From: Pseudomonas pudica
GTDB taxonomy: Bacteria > Pseudomonadota > Gammaproteobacteria > Pseudomonadales > Pseudomonadaceae
NCBI RefSeq assembly: GCF_015680405.1
Contig: NZ_JADLJS010000036.1
Span: forward strand, 1 to 57,275
Length of the DNA stretch: 57,275 nucleotides
Direction: 5' to 3'
Shown here: positions 25,864-35,500 of the stretch, piece after piece
How positions within the stretch are numbered: the first letter of the stretch is position 1
Layout of the letters: each line of letters opens with the position of its first letter
Translations under genes and position numbers: made by a program
Notes under the pieces: generated by a model
The model's input: only the letters and a program-made list of their open reading frames with translations
Databases searched by the model: none
Told to the model about the DNA's origin: nothing

Positions 25864-28687
25864 TGAGGGCCTCCTTGATACGGGCTGGGGTGATGGGGAG
25901 ATCGCGAACGCGCTTGCCGATGGCATGCGCGACGGCATTGCCGATGGCACCGACGACCGGGATCATCACCACCTCGGCAATACCCTTGGACGGGTCGGTC
26001 GGTGACAGCGGCGGGAGGATTTCGCTGGTCTGCTGCCACACCGCCACGTCGCGTGCATGCGGCAGGCGGTAGCGGTTGAAGTTCCAGTCGCCCTCCCCTG
26101 GCCCGCCCTCGTACAACGGCATTTCTTCGGTCAAGGCATGGCCGATGCCCATGGCGATACCGCCCTCGAGCTGGCCCTTGACCAGTTCCGGCACCAGCAC
26201 CCGGCCGCACTCGACCCAGCTGTGGTGGTTGAGTACCTGCACTTCGTGAGTGCCCTTGTTCACCTTGACTTCGACAATGGTCGCCACCGGGCTGTAGTAG
26301 GTGACCATGGCGTTGTTCAGCTGGGTGTCGGGGTAGGCGGCGTTCTGCCGGTCGAGCAGGTGGTAGCCGTGGCTGCTCATCTGCGCCTTCTTGGCATTCA
26401 CCGCGCCATCGCCGTACTTCACTGCCACCGCGTCGAGCGGGAAGCGTTCGCGCACGCCGTCGATGACGAAGTCGGCTTCGGCCCAGCTCCAGCGGTTGAA
26501 ACCGTGCACGCTGACGCCGGTTACCAGCCCCATGTCGTGGGCCTTCTGGGCCAGCTGGGCGAACGGGATCGGTGACAGGCCGTTGCCGGTCAGCTCGCCG
26601 TTGACCCATACCGCATTCTCGCGGCGCACCACCAGCGGGTTGGCCTGGCCGCCGTACGGGCCCTGGCTCCAGATGGCCATGGCCGCCGGCCACAGACCGT
26701 GGTTGAACAGCACGCGCGCCGCTTCGCGGGTGGCATGGCTGAAGTAGAAGGCCGAGTTGGTCGCCGACGACGGCGAAGCGAGCTTGCCGACCCAACGCGG
26801 GTTGCGCAGCGCGGCGTCCTGCTCGGGCTGGCTGATCAGGTACGGGTTGCCGCTGGTGGTCAGCTGCAGCTCCGGCCATTCGGTGACCGCGGTCTTGACC
26901 TCGTCGGCCGAGCGGCCGAGGAAATCGCTGACCACCAGGGCTTGGGAGGTGGACATGCCAGTCCCCAGCTCGGTGCCGATGTGGCGCAGGCTGATTCGCC
27001 CGTCGCGGCTGAACTCGATGCTGGCCATGGGTGCTTCGGAGCCGGTGCCGAAGTCTTTCTGGCAGATGGCAAAGCCCACGCCATACCAGTGGTCCGGGTC
27101 CTTGGCATCCATCTGCTGCTTGCGCGCGTCGCGGTTGCGCCACCAGTCGTGCACGGCGGCCTTGTCGAGAATCTCGTAAAGGCGCAGGGCGCCGGCCGGG
27201 ACCGCGCCCTGGGTGTTCTTCATGCCCGACTTCAGCGCGTTGGCGCGGCGCAGGTCGATGGCATCGACGCCCAGGCGCCCGGCGATCTCATCCACCATCA
27301 TTTCGGTGGCGGCCATGGTCTGCAGGGTGCCGTAGCCGCGCATGGAGCCGGCCTCGACGCCACGGGAGTGATAGGCAGTGACCGACAGGTCGTTCTGCGG
27401 CATGTAGTAGATCGACTGCGCCGCCGTGGCGCCGACCGCCGCCACCGAGGGGCTGTAGTTGATACGCCCGCCGCCGTCGCAAGTCATGTCGGCGCGGAAG
27501 ATCTTGAAGCTGTTGTCCTTCTTGTCCACCGCCAACTGGTAGCGGATATCGAATGCGTGGCGCTTGATGCCACTCTGGAACTGCTCGTAGCGGTCGTTGG
27601 CCAGGCGGATCGGCACACCAGCGCCATACAGCGCGGCCACGGCGGCGTAGAAGACGAAGATGTTGTTGTCTTTCGAGCCGTAGCCCACGGTATAGCCCGG
27701 GTGCATGTTCAGGGTGTTCAGGGCGAAGCGCGACGGCTTGATCATGTGCACGCATTCCTGCGCCACTTCGAACGGACACTGGGTCGCGACCACGAAGTGC
27801 AGCGTGCCGCTGGCCGGGTCGTAGCAGCCGTTGCCGTTGTCCGGTTCCAGTGCGGCCGGCTCGATGGACGGCGTCTTGTAGCGCTCGTCGAACACCAGCC
27901 AATCCTCGGGCGGATTGTCCAGCTGCTCGGCCATGCGCCTGGCATGGAAAAGGCCCTGCTCGGTCAGGTCGCCATGCTGGTTGGGCTGCTTCGACCACAC
28001 CGGCTTGCGGTTGAGGATGGTGGGGAACAGCATGGAGTTCTTCAGGCTGGAGAATTCATCGTCGTCGAACGGCGTGGCACCGCCCACACGCACGAAGCGG
28101 AAGCTCCCGTAAGGGTCGCGCTGGTACAGCGGCGCCTGGGCGCCATAGCGGATCGCCTGGTCGTTGAACTGCAGCTTGCGCTTGGCCTGGCGGAAACGCT
28201 CGAAGTCGTGCCAGATCAGGATCGCCACCGGGTGGCCGATGAACATCGGCACCTTGCCGGGCGGCAGCAGCGGGTCGGGCGAGTGGGCCTCGGGCCAGGC
28301 GATGCCGTCCTTTTCCAGGTCGGCAGCGGTGACGATGCGGTCCGGCTGCAGGTCGGCGCCAAGCAGGCTTAGGTCATGACCGGCATAGATACGGTCGGCC
28401 TTGGTCGCCTTGAGCAGCAGCGCATGGCCCTGCTGCGCGGGCCAGCCAGGCATGTCCTTGGCACGGATGTCGCGGGCGAACACCTTGTCGCCACAGACCT
28501 TGGACAGGGCGTCGTTACGGAAACGCGCCTTGCCATCATGGTTCATCCACTTCTGCGGCGAGGTGGTGACGCGTTCTTCCATCAGCGCGGCGAACGCTTG
28601 GCTGCCGAGCGGCGCCATGGTCACGCCGACACCAGCGATCAGGCCGCCTTGCAAGAAGGCGCGCCGGGAAATATCACGGTTGGACAT
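25856..28687 (-). CDS. Molybdopterin-binding large subunit, Tat-exported aldehyde/heterocycle oxidoreductase
   Basis: A 943-residue xanthine-oxidase-family subunit of the IorB-like type. It has a Tat signal (SNRDISRRAFLQGG) and cofactor-binding stretches SRGVEAGSMRGYGTLQTM and FGTGSEAPMASIEFSRDG, and near the C-terminus KGIAEVVMIPVVGAIGNAV, where the Glu aligns with the catalytic base. AGAGGA precedes ATG 28687; longer frames upstream add unlike sequence. It heads the operon with the 2Fe-2S, cytochrome c, xdhC and mocA genes. Oxidation of an aldehyde or N-heterocycle in the periplasm is likely; the substrate cannot be read. Confidence 0.92.
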   Translation of the reverse strand: MSNRDISRRAFLQGGLIAGVGVTMAPLGSQAFAALMEERVTTSPQKWMNHDGKARFRNDALSKVCGDKVFARDIRAKDMPGWPAQQGHALLLKATKADRIYAGHDLSLLGADLQPDRIVTAADLEKDGIAWPEAHSPDPLLPPGKVPMFIGHPVAILIWHDFERFRQAKRKLQFNDQAIRYGAQAPLYQRDPYGSFRFVRVGGATPFDDDEFSSLKNSMLFPTILNRKPVWSKQPNQHGDLTEQGLFHARRMAEQLDNPPEDWLVFDERYKTPSIEPAALEPDNGNGCYDPASGTLHFVVATQCPFEVAQECVHMIKPSRFALNTLNMHPGYTVGYGSKDNNIFVFYAAVAALYGAGVPIRLANDRYEQFQSGIKRHAFDIRYQLAVDKKDNSFKIFRADMTCDGGGRINYSPSVAAVGATAAQSIYYMPQNDLSVTAYHSRGVEAGSMRGYGTLQTMAATEMMVDEIAGRLGVDAIDLRRANALKSGMKNTQGAVPAGALRLYEILDKAAVHDWWRNRDARKQQMDAKDPDHWYGVGFAICQKDFGTGSEAPMASIEFSRDGRISLRHIGTELGTGMSTSQALVVSDFLGRSADEVKTAVTEWPELQLTTSGNPYLISQPEQDAALRNPRWVGKLASPSSATNSAFYFSHATREAARVLFNHGLWPAAMAIWSQGPYGGQANPLVVRRENAVWVNGELTGNGLSPIPFAQLAQKAHDMGLVTGVSVHGFNRWSWAEADFVIDGVRERFPLDAVAVKYGDGAVNAKKAQMSSHGYHLLDRQNAAYPDTQLNNAMVTYYSPVATIVEVKVNKGTHEVQVLNHHSWVECGRVLVPELVKGQLEGGIAMGIGHALTEEMPLYEGGPGEGDWNFNRYRLPHARDVAVWQQTSEILPPLSPTDPSKGIAEVVMIPVVGAIGNAVAHAIGKRVRDLPITPARIKEALNG

Positions 28688-28809
28688 GCTTGATCCTCTG
28701 GGCAGCTGGGGATCTGCCCTTTTTTTGATTCTGGTACCAGCCCGAAAAGCTGACCCGTACGTCAACTTTACAGCAATTGTGTTGGCGCAGGCAAAGTCAA
28801 GTCGACAAT

Positions 28810-28821
28810 ATGTCGCGACAT
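28810..28821. promoter_or_regulatory. Perfect 12-bp palindrome upstream of the molybdoenzyme operon
   Basis: ATGTCGCGACAT, flanked by further GTCGACA and TGTC half-sites (28801-28825). It is about 125 bp upstream of the large-subunit ATG in the 322-bp divergent gap and could be a repressor operator. No regulator is recognised for it. Confidence 0.4.
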
Positions 28822-28945
28822 GTCTGGGATCTGGGGGGGAATTTGCTCTGGGGCTGGTAGGTGGTTGTCTTGGGATCTCCCAGGCGCAAACAATCCCACG
28901 GCATACACCTCCAAGCCCTGAGCGCCCCCTGACCAAAAACCAGAG

Positions 28946-28970
28946 TTAACCTTGGGTTAATCGACCCAAG
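28946..28970. promoter_or_regulatory. Overlapping inverted repeats upstream of dsbD
   Basis: TTAACC-ttg-GGTTAA (28946-28960) overlaps CTTGGGT-N6-ACCCAAG (28951-28970), both perfect, 40 nt before dsbD. The shared GGGTT core suggests an operator with two alternative dyads. The cognate regulator is unknown. Confidence 0.5.
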
Positions 28971-29009
28971 CCAGCATGACCCCTTTCAACGTACTGCCAA
29001 GGCGAAGAC

Positions 29010-30725
29010 ATGCGCGTCCTCCTGCTCTTACTGACTCTGCTGCTGGCCGGCTCATTGCAGGCCAACCCGTTCGATGTCAAACCGGACTTCCTGCCGGTCA
29101 GCCAAGCCTTCGTGCTTACCCACGACCGCCAGGCCGACGGCCAAATGCGCCTGTTCTTCCAGATCCAGCCTGGCTACTACCTGTATCAGAAGCGCCTGAA
29201 GTTCGACGGCCTGCCTGCCGAGCAGCACCCGCAACTGCCAGCCGCCCTCAACCATCACGACGAGTTCTTCGGCGACAGCGCGGTGTACCGCGACCAGCTC
29301 GAACTGCTGCTCCCGGCCAGTGCCCAGGGTCAGTTGCGCCTGGGCTGGCAGGGCTGTGCCGATGCGGGCCTGTGCTACCCGCCGCAAACCACGCTGATCG
29401 ACCTGGGCGGCAGTGTGGCCCCGGCGGCCGAACAAGCCAGTGACCAAGCCCTGGCCAGCGACCTGCAACAAGGCCACCTGGCCTGGAGCCTGCTGGCGTT
29501 CTTCGGCCTGGGCCTGTTGCTGGCCTTTACCCCCTGCTCCCTGCCGATGCTGCCGATCCTCGCCGGGCTGGTACTGGGCAATGGCGCCAGCGCCAGGCGC
29601 GGCTGGATCCTGGCCGGGGTCTATGTACTGAGCATGGCCCTGGTGTATGCCGCCCTGGGGGTGGTCGCCGCGCTGCTGGGTGCCAGCCTGCAGGCCTGGC
29701 TGCAACAACCCTGGCTGCTGGGCAGCCTGGCGGGGCTGTTCGTGCTGCTGGCCCTGCCGATGTTCGGCGCCTTCGAACTGCAACTGCCCGCCGCCGTGCG
29801 TGACCGCCTCGACCGCGCCGGGCAAGGTACCCGTGGCGGCAACCTGTATGGCGCGGCGCTACTTGGCGCGCTGTCCGGCCTGCTGATGGGCCCATGCATG
29901 ACCGCACCGTTGGCCGGCGCGCTGCTGTACATCGCCCAGAGCGGCGATGTGCTGCAAGGGGCGCTGGTGCTGTTCAGCCTCGGCCTGGGCATGGGCGTGC
30001 CGCTGCTGTTGCTGGTTACCCTCGGCAACCGCTACCTGCCCCGCCCGGGCGCCTGGATGAACCGGGTCAAGGGCGTGTTCGGTTTCGTGTTCCTGGGCAT
30101 GGCGCTATACACCTTGCGCAGCCTGCTGCCCGCAGCATTGCTGCTGGCCCTGAGCGGCGCCTTGCTGATCGCCCTGGCCTGGGCTGCCTGGCCGGCCCTG
30201 CAGCGGTTGCCGGCACTGCGAGCCTTGCCGCTGCTGGGTGCCCTGTGGGGCGGCCTGCTGCTGGTGGGAGCGGCGGCCGGTGGCGACGACCTCTGGCAGC
30301 CACTGCGCCCGTTCGCCGGTGGCGGCGCCACGCAGGCCAGCGGCCAGCACACCGAGGACGCCTTCGTCACCGTCAGCCGCCCCGAAGACCTGCAACGCGA
30401 ACTGGATGCGGCCAAGGCCCGTGGCCAGTGGGTGATGCTCGACTACTATGCCGACTGGTGCGTGTCGTGCAAGGTCATGGAAAAACAGGTGTTCGCCCGC
30501 AGCGACGTGCAGGCCGGCCTGGCCGGTGTGCACCTGCTGCGCCTGGACGTTACCGCCGACACCCCGGCCAGCCAGGCCCTGCTCCAGCGCTACCAGGTAC
30601 CCGGCCCGCCCAGCATCATCTGGGTCGGCCCGGAAGGCGACGAACGCCGCGCGCGGCGCATCACCGGTGAGGTAGATGCAGCCGCCTTCCTGCAACACTG
30701 GACCCAGACCAGGAGCCAAGGCTGA
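29010..30725 (+). CDS. dsbD: Thiol:disulfide interchange protein DsbD
   Basis: A 571-residue transmembrane reductase that carries electrons from cytoplasmic thioredoxin to periplasmic thiol proteins. Order: signal peptide (LLLLLTLLLAGSLQA), N-terminal immunoglobulin-like domain with its Cys pair (GCADAGLCYPP), an eight-TM CcdA core with its two Cys (FTPCSLPMLPIL, MGPCMTAPLAG), and a C-terminal thioredoxin domain with DW-C484-VSC487-K. The stop overlaps the next start (TGATG). The neighbours are likely recipients of its electrons. Confidence 0.95.
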   Translation: MRVLLLLLTLLLAGSLQANPFDVKPDFLPVSQAFVLTHDRQADGQMRLFFQIQPGYYLYQKRLKFDGLPAEQHPQLPAALNHHDEFFGDSAVYRDQLELLLPASAQGQLRLGWQGCADAGLCYPPQTTLIDLGGSVAPAAEQASDQALASDLQQGHLAWSLLAFFGLGLLLAFTPCSLPMLPILAGLVLGNGASARRGWILAGVYVLSMALVYAALGVVAALLGASLQAWLQQPWLLGSLAGLFVLLALPMFGAFELQLPAAVRDRLDRAGQGTRGGNLYGAALLGALSGLLMGPCMTAPLAGALLYIAQSGDVLQGALVLFSLGLGMGVPLLLLVTLGNRYLPRPGAWMNRVKGVFGFVFLGMALYTLRSLLPAALLLALSGALLIALAWAAWPALQRLPALRALPLLGALWGGLLLVGAAAGGDDLWQPLRPFAGGGATQASGQHTEDAFVTVSRPEDLQRELDAAKARGQWVMLDYYADWCVSCKVMEKQVFARSDVQAGLAGVHLLRLDVTADTPASQALLQRYQVPGPPSIIWVGPEGDERRARRITGEVDAAAFLQHWTQTRSQG

Positions 30726-31561
30726 TGCTGACCGTAACCCTCGGGCCACTGACCATGGCCCTCAACCACCTGCTGATGCTCACTGCCCTGGTGATCGCCA
30801 GCATGGTCGGCTGGTGGGTCGCCCGGCGTGGCGGCGAGAGCCCGGAATCGGCACTGTTCAACCTGTTCCTGATCGGCTTGCTGTGCGCACGCGCCGGCTT
30901 CGTGCTGGCCTACTGGCCGATGTACCAGGACGACCCGCTGCAGATCATCGATATCCGGGATGGCGGCTTCCTGTTCTGGTCGGGCCTCGCCGGCATCGTG
31001 CTCGGCGCCCTGTGGCAGGGCTGGCGCCATCCGGGCCTGCGCCGCCCGCTGGGCTGGGCGCTGTTCAGCGGCGCGCTGTTCTGGGGCCTGGCCAGCCTCG
31101 GTGGCCACCTGTACAGCAAGGGCACCGAACTGCCCGAGCTGAGCCTGCGCAAGGCCAACGGCCAATCCGTAGCGTTGCACAGCTACCGCGGCAAACCGCT
31201 GGTCATCAACATCTGGGCCACCTGGTGCCCACCCTGCCGACGCGAAATGCCGGTGCTGCAACAGGCGCAAAGCGCTTACCCGCACGTGACCTTCCTGTTC
31301 GTCAACCAGGGCGAGACCCCGGAAAACGTCAGCACCTTTCTCGCCACCACCGGCTTGAGCCTGACCCACGTGCTGTTCGATGGCACCGGTCTGCTGGCCC
31401 AGCGCGTCGGCTCCATGGCCCTGCCCACCACTTTGTTCTACGACGCCGACGGGCGCCTGGTCGGCAGCCATCTGGGCGAGCTTTCCCGGGCCAGCCTGCG
31501 CCACGCCCTGGAGCCTTTCGACCGGGCCACCGCGCCCGCCCCTGCCGCACAAGGAAACTGA
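30725..31561 (+). CDS. Membrane-anchored TlpA/ResA-like thioredoxin with Lgt-like N-terminus
   Basis: A 278-residue protein in two parts. Residues 1 to about 130 form about four membrane segments resembling prolipoprotein diacylglyceryl transferase (ARAGFVLAYWPMYQDDPLQI, FLFWSGLAGIVLGALWQGW). Residues about 135-265 form a TlpA-like thioredoxin fold, with W167-C168-P-P-C171 and the cis-Pro in SMALPTTLFYD. Translation is coupled to dsbD by a 1-nt overlap, so it is probably reduced by DsbD. Its partner substrate is not apparent. Confidence 0.87.
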   Translation: MLTVTLGPLTMALNHLLMLTALVIASMVGWWVARRGGESPESALFNLFLIGLLCARAGFVLAYWPMYQDDPLQIIDIRDGGFLFWSGLAGIVLGALWQGWRHPGLRRPLGWALFSGALFWGLASLGGHLYSKGTELPELSLRKANGQSVALHSYRGKPLVINIWATWCPPCRREMPVLQQAQSAYPHVTFLFVNQGETPENVSTFLATTGLSLTHVLFDGTGLLAQRVGSMALPTTLFYDADGRLVGSHLGELSRASLRHALEPFDRATAPAPAAQGN

Positions 31562-31562
31562 C

Positions 31563-32321
31563 ATGCGACTGACTGCACTGCTGCCCCTGTCCCTGGCCCT
31601 GCTGGCTGCCCCCACCCTGCAAGCCGAAGAGCTGCCCAAGGCGATTGCGCAACTGCAAGCCAAGGGCGCCGTGATCAAAGGCAGCTTCGACGCCCCCAAC
31701 GGCCTGCGCGGGTATGCCGCCGAGTACCAGAATAACGGCCTGGCCCTGTACCTCACCCCTGACGGCAAGCATGTACTGGTAGGCAGCCTGTTCGACGAAC
31801 AGGGCAACGACCTCAGTGCCGAGCCGCTGAAAAAGCTGGTGTATGCGCCGATGAGCAAGGAAATATGGGCGAAGATGGAAAAAACCTCCTGGATCGCCGA
31901 CGGCAAGGACGATGCGCCGCGCAAGGTGTACCTGTTCAGCGACCCCAACTGCCCGTACTGCAACATGTTCTGGGAGCAGGCGCGGCCGTGGGTCGAGTCG
32001 GGCAAGGTGCAGTTGCGCCATATCATGGTCGGCATCATCCGCGAGGACAGCCCGGGCAAGTCGGCGGCGCTGCTGGCGGCGAAAGACCCGGCCAAGGCAC
32101 TGCACGAGCATGAAAAAGCGGGCAAGGCCAGCAAGTTGAAAGCACTGGAGCAGGTACCGGAGGCGGTGCAGCAAAAGCTGGCGGCGAACATGGCGCTGAT
32201 GGAAGAAATGGGCTTGCAGGCGACCCCGGCGATCTTCTATCAGGATGACCAGGGCAACCTGCAGAGCCAGCAAGGCGCGCCGCGGCCGGAGTTGCTTGGG
32301 AAGATTCTCGGCAAGCGCTGA
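31563..32321 (+). CDS. dsbG: Thiol:disulfide interchange protein DsbG
   Basis: A periplasmic DsbC/DsbG-family isomerase or sulfenic-acid reductase of 252 residues. The signal peptide (MRLTALLPLSLALLAAPTLQ, then A) is followed by an N-terminal dimerisation domain and a thioredoxin fold with C130-P-Y-C133 in SDPNCPYCNMF and a cis-Pro near GLQATPAIFY. CPYC is typical of DsbG-like proteins. It starts 1 nt after the upstream gene's stop codon. DsbD would keep it reduced. Confidence 0.9.
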   Translation: MRLTALLPLSLALLAAPTLQAEELPKAIAQLQAKGAVIKGSFDAPNGLRGYAAEYQNNGLALYLTPDGKHVLVGSLFDEQGNDLSAEPLKKLVYAPMSKEIWAKMEKTSWIADGKDDAPRKVYLFSDPNCPYCNMFWEQARPWVESGKVQLRHIMVGIIREDSPGKSAALLAAKDPAKALHEHEKAGKASKLKALEQVPEAVQQKLAANMALMEEMGLQATPAIFYQDDQGNLQSQQGAPRPELLGKILGKR

Positions 32322-32379
32322 TGTGAAATCGCCGGGGCTGCCTTGCAGCCCATTAGCAGCACAAGGCTGTGGCGGCCCT

Positions 32380-32541
32380 GTGGGAGAGGGCAAGCCCGCG
32401 AAGAACTCAACGCGGTTTATGGCACCGGCTGCGCCGGTGTTCGCGGGCATGCCCGCTCCCACAGGTACTGCGCCAAACCTCGAGAACAACGCCGTAGCTG
32501 TAGGAGCGGCCTTGTGTCGCGAAAGGGCCGCATAGCGGCCC
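32380..32541. repeat. Cluster of three REP elements
   Basis: Unit A 32380-32403 (plus), unit B 32440-32465 (inverted) and unit C 32499-32541 (plus, the long gagcggccttgtgtcgcgaa form) fill the gap between convergent dsbG and pvdL. A and B could pair into a hairpin. Confidence 0.82.
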
Positions 32542-32599
32542 CAGCAATTTCAACTTTTGTGCACCAATCCAGGAGTGGTGCTGGCCTCACCTGCTCAGG

Positions 32600-35500
32600 T
32601 CACAAGCCCTCCAGCTCAGCCATCAGGTCGCTGAGCCGGTCGACCTTGTCGTCATCCAGCACACTGCCCTGCAGCCCCTGCACATACACCGCCAGTTCCT
32701 CCACCGTGCTGCACTCGAACATCGCCCGCAGCGGCACGTTCAACTGCAACTGCTTCTGCACCCGCGAGGCGATTTGCGTGGCCAGCAGCGAATGCCCGCC
32801 CAGCTCGAAGAAGTTGTCGTGCACCCCGACCCGCTCGGCCTTGAGCACGTCTGCCCAGATACCGGCCAGTACCTCTTCCAGTTCATTGCGCGGCGCCTGG
32901 TAAGCCTGGCTGTGCTGGCCACCGATGTCGATGACCGGCAGGGCCTTGCGGTCGAGCTTGCCGTTGGCGTTGTGCGGCAGGCTGTCGAACCAGCCCCAGT
33001 GCAGTGGGACCATGTACTCCGGTAACTCGGCACGCAGGCGCTGCTTTAGCTGTTCCAGCAACGCAGCGTCGGCAGCAACGCCCTGATGCGCCACCAGGTA
33101 ACCCACCAGGTGCTTGCCATTGGTGCCCTCCTGCACGCCAATGGCAGCGTCGCGGATCTCCGGCTGTTCGTGCAGGCGGGCTTCGATTTCGCCCAGTTCG
33201 ATGCGGTAACCGCGAATCTTCACCTGATGGTCGATGCGACCGACATACTCCAGCACCCCGTCCGGGCGCTGCCGCGCCAGGTCGCCCGTGCGATACAGGC
33301 GTTCGCCCGGTGCACCATGAGGATGGGGAATGAACGCCAGCGCCGTGCGCACCGGGTCGCCGACATAGCCACGGCCCACCCCGGTGCCAGCCACGCACAA
33401 CTCACCCGTCGCCCCCAGCGGTACCAGCGTCTGGTCCTCGCCGTACAGATACAGGCGGTTGTTGTCGGTTGGCGTGCCGATCGGCAGGTAGCTGCCACGG
33501 GTCGAGGCGGCATCGACGCAGAAGAACGCCACGTCATCGGAGCACTCCGCCGGGCCGTAGGCGTTGACCAGGCCGATCTGCGGGTAGCGCTGCAACCACT
33601 GCGCCGCCAGCTCCGGAGGCATGGCCTCGCCGGTCGGCAGCATCCAGCGCAGGCCATCGAGGGCCTGGTGATCGTTGGCCAGCATGCCCTGGATCAGCGA
33701 CGGCACGCTCTCCAGCACGCTGATGCCGGTGGCCTGCACATGCGCCAGCAGGCCGTGCGGGTCATGGGCGATGGCGTTCGGCACGATCTCCACCCTGGCG
33801 CCGAACAGCGGCGCGGCAAGGAACTGCCAAACCGAAATGTCGAAGCTCTGCGAAGCCGTCTGGGCAATCACGTCGTGCTCGCCAAGCGCCAGGTACGGCA
33901 CCTTGCTCAGCTGGTTGTTGAGCATGCCGCGCTGCTCGACCATTACACCCTTCGGCAGGCCAGTGGAGCCTGAGGTGTAGATCACATAGGCGAGGTTATC
34001 CGGCCCGCTGTGAATGCCGGGGTTGTGGCTGGCCACCGGGCTGGCCTGGATGTCTTCCCAGATCAGCAGCTGCGGCCGCACCGCTGCCTCCAGCTCGCCC
34101 AGCAACTGCCGCCCTTGCCCGGCACAGGCCGCGCTGCACACCAGCACGGGTGTACGGCTTAGCTGGATGATGCTTTGCAGGCGCGCCGCCGGCAGGCCCG
34201 GGTCCAGTGGCAGGTAGCCGGCGCCGGCCTTGAAGCTGCCGACGATCATGCCCAGCAGCGGTAGCCCACGCTCGGCCAGCAGAGCTACCGGCTGGTCCAC
34301 GTTCACATCCGCCGCGATCAAGGCATGGCCCAGGCGGTTGGCCGCCAGGTTCAAGCCGGCGTAGTCGTAGGACGCGTCCAGGCACCGGGCCACGATACGT
34401 TGCGGATGTGCGGCCACCTGTGCCTCGAACTGCGCGATGTAGCTCTGTTCCAACGGGTAGGCGCGCGCAGTGTGGTTGCAGTCTTTGAGCAGGAAGCGCT
34501 GCTCCTCTGCGCTCAGCAATGGCAATGCGCTCATCTCCCCTTCGAAGCCTTGCACCAGCGCCAGCAGCAGGCGCTTGAACTCGGCCAGCAGGCGCTCGAC
34601 GGTCGGGTAGTCGAAGTAGCGCTGGTCGAACGACAGATGCAGGCCAAGGTCATCGCCCGGGTAGCACACCGCTGTCAGCGGGAAGTTGGTGTGGGTACGG
34701 CCCGAGTCGGAACTGGCATTCAGGTGCTGGGCGTGGTCGAGCACGGCAGTTTCCACCGGCGCGTTCTCGAACACGAACAGGCTGTCGAACAGCGGCTGGC
34801 CCTTGGGCAGTTCGCTGCATTCCTGGATCGCCACCAGCGGCAGGTATTCGTACTCACGCAGCTCCATGTTGCGCTCCAGCAGGCCTTGCAACCACTGGCG
34901 CACACTGCAGCGCTCACCCGCCATCGGCAACTGCACGCGCAAGGCGATGCTGTTGATGAACAGGCCGACGGTACGCTGCATCTGCGGCATGCTCACCGGG
35001 CGCCCGGCCACGGTCACGCCAAAGATCACGTCGCGGTCGCCGCTGTGGCGCGCCAGCACCAGGGCCCAGGCCGCCTGGGCGAAGGTGTTGACGGTGAGCT
35101 GGTGGGCCTGGGCCAGTTCACGCAGGCGCACGCCGTCGCTCACCGCCAGGCGGGTGTAACAGTCGCCGACGATCATGCCGCTACCGGCATGGTCGTGGCG
35201 CAGCGGGCGGTCGCTGGGGATGGTGGTGGCGCGTTCGAAGCCGGCCAGGTTCGCCTGCCACCAGGCTCGCGCGTCGTCCAGGCCTTGGCGTTGCAGCCAA
35301 CCAATGTAGTCGCGGTAACGCGGTGGCACCGGCAAGCGGGCCTGGCGCCCCTCGCCGAGGGCCTGGTAGATCTCGAAGAAATCGTTCATCAACAGCGAAC
35401 GGCACCAGGCATCGATGAGGATGTGGTGGTTGCTCATCATGAACCAGTAGCGCTCGTCGGCCACACGCACCAGGCGCAGGTGGAACGGCGCCTCGCTGAG

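Noticed and set aside
28688..28936. Longer N-terminus for the molybdoenzyme large subunit
   Set aside because: It would bury the Tat signal inside the protein; ATG 28687 has AGAGGA upstream.
32380..32541. Clustered short repeats considered as a CRISPR array
   Set aside because: The units alternate in orientation, differ in length and lack uniform spacers; they are REP elements.
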